DNA of 64,000 nucleotides from Rapana venosa (Eukaryota; Mollusca; Gastropoda; Neogastropoda; Muricidae): NCBI GenBank assembly GCA_028751875.1, contig CM054165.1, positions 24,933,304 to 24,997,303 of the forward strand, read 5' to 3'. Shown piece by piece: positions 60,022 to 64,000 of this stretch (position 1 is its first letter; each line of letters starts with the position of its first letter). The notes under the pieces were generated by a model. It saw only the letters and a program-made list of their open reading frames with translations, ran no database searches and was not told where the DNA came from. The position numbers and the translations under genes were made by a program.

Positions 60022-61040
60022 CGTGTGTTACACCTAATTATTTAGCGCACGTAAAAGAACCCACGGCAACAAGAGAGTTGTCCCTGGCAAAATTCTTAGA
60101 AAAAAGCCACTCTGATAGGGAAACAAATACAGTTGCAGACATGGAAAAAAAAAAAAAAAAAAAAAAAAAAGGGTGAAAAGGGTGGCGCAGCGCTAAGTGG
60201 CGACGCGTTCTCCCGTTCTCCCCGGGGAGAGCAGCCCGAATTTCACGGAGAGAAATCTGCCGTGACTTAAAGTGGTATGAAATGAAATCTGAGCGCTTTG
60301 ATTTGTTGCTTTACAAGATTCAGCGCTATATAAATTCCATAAATTATTATTAATTATTATTAAGGAAGATGTTGAAAAGAGTGGGTGAGAGTAGACAGCC
60401 CTGCCTTACTACAACTGTTGTTCGAAACCATTCTCCAATGTTGTTGTTGTAGTACATTGCACTGGTGGCCTCGCTGTACAGCTGTTTGATGACTCTGATC
60501 AGGTTTGCATTGATGCTTTACAAATTCATGGTTGCCCACAAAGCTGCATGCCACACCCTGTCAAATGCCTTCTTAAAATCGATAAATACATGGTAAAGGT
60601 CTTGTTGATGTTGAAGGTACCGCTCACATAGTATTCTGATGTTGAATATCTGTTCTGTTGTGCTGCGCCCTGCTCTGAAACCTGCTTGTTCCTCAGCAAT
60701 GATGGTCTCTGCTTGTGGCTTCAGTCTATTCAATATTATCTGCAGCATGACCTTGCTTGGGTGGCATATGAGGCTGATTGTGCGGTAATTATGGCACTGT
60801 TGTAGATTTCTTTTCTTGTGGAGGGTGATGATGAGTGACTGTGTCCATGGTGTTGGCCATTTTCCTGTCTGCCAGTTCTTGTTGCAGATTCTTAGTAGGG
60901 TGCTGATCATGGCTTCCCCTCCAGCTTGAACCAACTCAGCTGGAATGTTGTCAGCCCCTGCTGACTTCCCCTTTTTCAGCGATCTGACTGCTGTTTCCAC
61001 TTCTTCTCGGAGGATAGGGTGACTGTCTGTGTCTTTGCTT
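58975..61040 (-). mobile_element. RTE-like LINE, copy 4 (right arm only), split by SINE B
   Basis: The 3' end has the same GATA-type tail (58972-58990) as copy 2. The RT runs from about 61000 (frame 60518-61000, NIPAELVQAGGEAM to FIDFKKAFDRVWH) to the C-terminus at 58990. The 5' end is truncated at TCTTTGCTT within the sequence that copy 2 has at about 42235. A SINE occupies 59857-60361. Small deletions break the frame repeatedly. Confidence 0.88.
59857..60361 (+). mobile_element. tRNA-headed SINE, family B, with an L2-like 3' end
   Basis: The head and body match the 22131 copy. After GACTTAAAGTGGTATGAAAT it continues with GAGCGCTTTGATTTGTTGC, CAGCGCTATATAAATTCC and (ATT)n, which is the 3' end of the L2-like LINEs at 7740-7815 and 24010-24079. 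The TSD AAGGA is at 59852-59856 and 60362-60366. Confidence 0.88.
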
Positions 61041-61261
61041 TAGTATTCAAATATTCAATGTGATAATTCCAAGTTTATTTAGATGGGAAATATACTAAAA
61101 ACGTCACCATGGTATTATACTTTAAAATGTTCCGATGTATTTGGAAAACAGGTAGAACTGGTGGGTTAGCACCATTATCAAAAAGTACGAGATTGGTCTT
61201 TTCAGGAGACCATTTTCAAATGTATAGTCATTAAGTTTGTTTATCTCAATCTGATATATGT

Positions 61262-61312
61262 TTGTGTGTGTTTGTGTTTGTGTTTGTGTTTGTGTGTGTG
61301 TGTGTGTGTGTG

Positions 61313-61345
<33 letters not shown>
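61262..61345. repeat. (GT)n microsatellite beside right peptide exon
   Basis: GT/TTTGTG repeats on the 5' (intronic) side of the exon. Complement of 17150-17286. Confidence 0.95.
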
Positions 61346-61346
<1 letters not shown>

Positions 61347-61359
61347 CTTCTGTCTACAG

Positions 61360-61462
61360 CTGCCGGTGTCAAGACGGATATAAGTGCTTGCAGGTCATTC
61401 CTGTAAACTATCAATCTGATAAATGGAAATTCCCAAAGAAATACCGGTGTAAAAAGATTTAG
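61360..61462 (+). CDS. Terminal exon of a small Cys-rich peptide gene (right copy)
   Basis: It follows GACTTCTGTCTACAG, the same acceptor as the left copy, and ends in TAG. It encodes 33 full residues: the invariant CRCQDGYKC start, a variable middle two residues longer than the left copy, then FPKKYRC and KKI. The cysteine positions are kept. The nine leading codons are identical between arms, while the following codons differ only by amino-acid-changing substitutions. The gene would read toward the outer end of the arm. No 5' exons are located: upstream is a GT tract and the RTE/I-like LINE block, presumably in the intron. The function is not known to me. A secreted defensive, signalling or venom-type peptide is possible, but only by inference. 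Confidence 0.6.
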
Positions 61463-61474
61463 TCATTTTAAAAT

Positions 61475-63165
61475 TCCTTTCCTGCAGCTGATTCTCACTG
61501 TTCTGACAAAAAGCAACATTCTGTTGCTGATTTTTAATTCTCAATCATTGAATAGAACTTAGTTTAAATTATCTCATTGACTGAATAGCACTCAGTTTAA
61601 ATTATTCCCACTGACTGAATAGCACCCAGTTTAAATCATTCTGACTGAATAGCACACAGTTTAAATTATTCTCACTGACTGAATGGCACTCAGTTTAAAT
61701 TATCCTCATTGACTGAATAGCACCCTGTTTAAATTATTCTGACTGAATAGCACCCAGTTTAAATTATTCTGACTGAATAGCATTTAGTTTAAATTATTCT
61801 GACTGACTGAATAGCACCCTGTTTAAATGATTCTGACTGAATAGCACCCAGTTTAAATTATTCTCACTGACTGAATAGCACCCAGTTTAAAAATTTTTCT
61901 CACTGACTGAATAGCACCCTGTTTTAAATTATTCTCACTGACTGAATAGCACCCAGTTTAAATTATCCTCACTGACTGAATAGCACCCTGTTTAAATTAT
62001 TCTCACTGACTGAATAGCACCCAGTTTAAATTATTCTCACTGACTTAATAGCCCTCAATTTAAATTTTTAATCATGCTGCCGACTATTAATTCTCATTGA
62101 TTGAATAGGACTTATTTCAAAATTCTACTCACGCTGCTGATTTTCAATAGCCACTGCCTGATTAGCACTCAATTAAAATTTCTACTCATACTGCTGATTT
62201 TAAATAGTCACTGACACTAGTCTAATACTGCTGATTTTTAATAGTCACTGACTGATTAGCAGTCATTTCAGAATTATACTGTGCTTATGATTTGTCACTG
62301 ACTGAAAAGCTGTCATATTGAAATTTCTTTGATGTCACTGACGGAAAAGCTGTCATAAATTCATTTCATGTCACTGACAGAACAGTTGTCATAAATTCCT
62401 TTCATGTCACTGACAGAATAGATGTCATAAATTCCTTTCATGTCACTGACAGAATAGATGTCATAAATTCCTTTCATGTCACTGACAGAACAGCTGTCAT
62501 GTTGAAATCTACTTCATGTCACTGACAGAACAGCTGTCATGTTGAAATCTATTTCATGTCACTGACAGAACAGCTGTCATGTTGAAATCTATTTCATGTC
62601 ACTGACAGAACAGCTGTCATGTTGAAATCTACTTCATGTCACTGACCAAACAGCTGTCATGTTGAAATCTATTTCCTGTCACTGACAGAACAGCTGTCAT
62701 GTTGAAATCTATTTCATGTCACTGACAGAACAGCTGTCATGTTGAAATCTACTTCGTGTCACTGACCAAACAGCTGTCATGTTGAAATCTATTTCATGTC
62801 ACTGACAGAACAGCTGTCATGTTGAAATCTACTTCATGTCACTGACCAAACAGCTGTCATGTTGAAATCTATTTCATGTCACTGACAGAACAGCTGTCAT
62901 GTTGAAATCTACTTCATGTCACTGACAGAACAGCTGTCATGTTGAAATCTATTTCATGTCACGGACAGAACAGCTGTCATTTTGAAATCTATTTCATGTC
63001 ACTGACCAAACAGCTGTTATGTTGAACGTTTTTTCCACGCCACTGACCAAATAGCTGTCACGTCAAAATTATTTTCATGTCACTTACCAGACAGTGTCAT
63101 GTCAAAATTCCTGTCAAGTCACTGAGCAGACAGCTGTACTGTTAAAAATGTATGTCATGTCTTTT
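61475..63165. repeat. Satellite block, 34-bp then 40-bp units, right arm
   Basis: First part (61560-62060): units of ACTGACTGAATAGCACCC and AGTTTAAATTATTCTC, about 34 bp. Second part (62330-63150): 40-bp units of ACTGACAGAACAGCTGTCAT and GTTGAAATCTATTTCATGTC, about 20 copies. The core ACAGCTGT is itself palindromic. It lies just 3' of the peptide exon. Confidence 0.95.
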
Positions 63166-63287
63166 TTCATGCTGCTGATTTTTTGTTGTTGGTCACTGTC
63201 CAAACAGCTCGGGTACTTGATTTTGCTTTCTGTTTAAAGACGTGGTAGAATACTTTTGAAATAAATCTTTTTTTCTTTTTTGCAGTA

Positions 63288-63420
<133 letters not shown>

Positions 63421-63539
63421 TTTTGTATTTAACGTCTGTTCACTGTAAGTGATATTAGACAGGGGGGAAAAGACTTATAGCAAAAACAATAGAAGACAGA
63501 GGGAAAGAGAGTCATGTGACAGACTGGTATTCAAACATC

Positions 63540-64000
63540 AATGTAACGCCTAAAAATGCAAAAAGGGAAAAAAAAACCAAAGACCTTTAAAAAAACCAAA
63601 AACTGGACTTTACAAGAGACCGAAATAGTAAAAAAATTTTTTTCCCGACAAATTCCATCTACATTTTTTTCAGAGCTTTTTGTCAAAAATTTTTTTTGGG
63701 GTAAAAACCCATGAACTTCTGACAAAACAAAAAAAAAAATTTCCAAGAAAATTTTTTACCACAAATGCACTTTCTTTTTTAAAAAAATTTTGTTCGAGAG
63801 TTTTAATTCGTTTTTCGAAAAATGGGGGGAATTAGTCATGCTAAAAAATTCAAGAGTACGATTTTTTTGTCTTAAGAAATATTTAAAGATTTTAAACTTT
63901 TCTGTAAAACAATTTCACTTTTGTACACAAAAGCAAGGAAAGGGGAGGGTAACCCCAAAAACGACGGGGGCAATTCTCTTTACGGACGGGACCAATCAAG
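63540..64000. other. Low-quality-looking end of right arm
   Basis: Homologous in outline to 15300-15710 but with long A/T/G/C homopolymers and many apparent insertions. The 63531-63746 open frame is not credible. Confidence 0.6.

Noticed and set aside
63531..63746. 71-codon minus ORF
   Set aside because: It lies in distorted, homopolymer-rich sequence and has no counterpart in the left arm.

Overview
The window is eukaryotic, repeat-dominated DNA with no bacterial-style gene organisation. It contains several non-LTR retrotransposon lineages (L2/CR1-like, RTE-like, L1/Tx1-like and I-like with RNase H), tRNA-headed and 5S-rRNA-headed SINEs, long dinucleotide tracts and several minisatellites. 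This mix suggests a lophotrochozoan invertebrate, most likely a mollusc such as a marine gastropod. That is an inference from repeat content, not a marker-based identification.

Layout. (1) 1-7.8 kb: an L2-like LINE split by a ~4 kb insertion (3354-7408) with imperfect terminal inverted repeats. The insertion carries the only long non-retrotransposon ORF in the window, a protein with a FEN/XPG-like (PIN-superfamily) nuclease pattern and a C-terminal tesmin/TSO1-like cysteine cluster. (2) 7.9-13.0 kb: a decayed L1/Tx1-like LINE holding two SINEs (one tRNA-type, one 5S-type), each with a clear target-site duplication (TSD). (3) 13.0-15.3 kb: an endonuclease fragment split by an RTE-like LINE, itself split by a 177-bp fragment of another LINE. 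(4) 15.3-38.1 kb and 45.3-64.0 kb: two arms of a very large imperfect inverted repeat. (5) 38.1-45.3 kb: the loop, built mostly of transposable elements and including an RTE-like LINE with an uninterrupted 605-codon reverse-transcriptase ORF.

The arms share the same order of landmarks in opposite orientation: a satellite block, a small Cys-rich peptide exon, an I-like LINE, a 66-bp satellite, a GAT/GAC tract, a 16-bp repeat, a 41-bp minisatellite, a GGCAA tract, GT/GA tracts, a CTG/CAA-type tract and tRNA-type SINEs. They differ by arm-specific insertions: L2-like, CR1-like and TTAA-flanked elements on the left, and two RTE-like LINEs and a SINE on the right. Each arm therefore shows the empty site for insertions in the other. 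Non-repeat portions differ by roughly 1% near the centre and several percent near the outer end (counted by eye over short stretches).

The only non-transposon coding signal I can support is the final exon of a small Cys-rich peptide, one copy per arm (17036-17132 minus, 61360-61462 plus). The first nine complete codons are identical between copies. In the rest, every codon difference I can see changes the amino acid. Parts of the right arm (about 51.47-54.85 kb and 63.54-64.0 kb) look like low-quality consensus and should be read cautiously.
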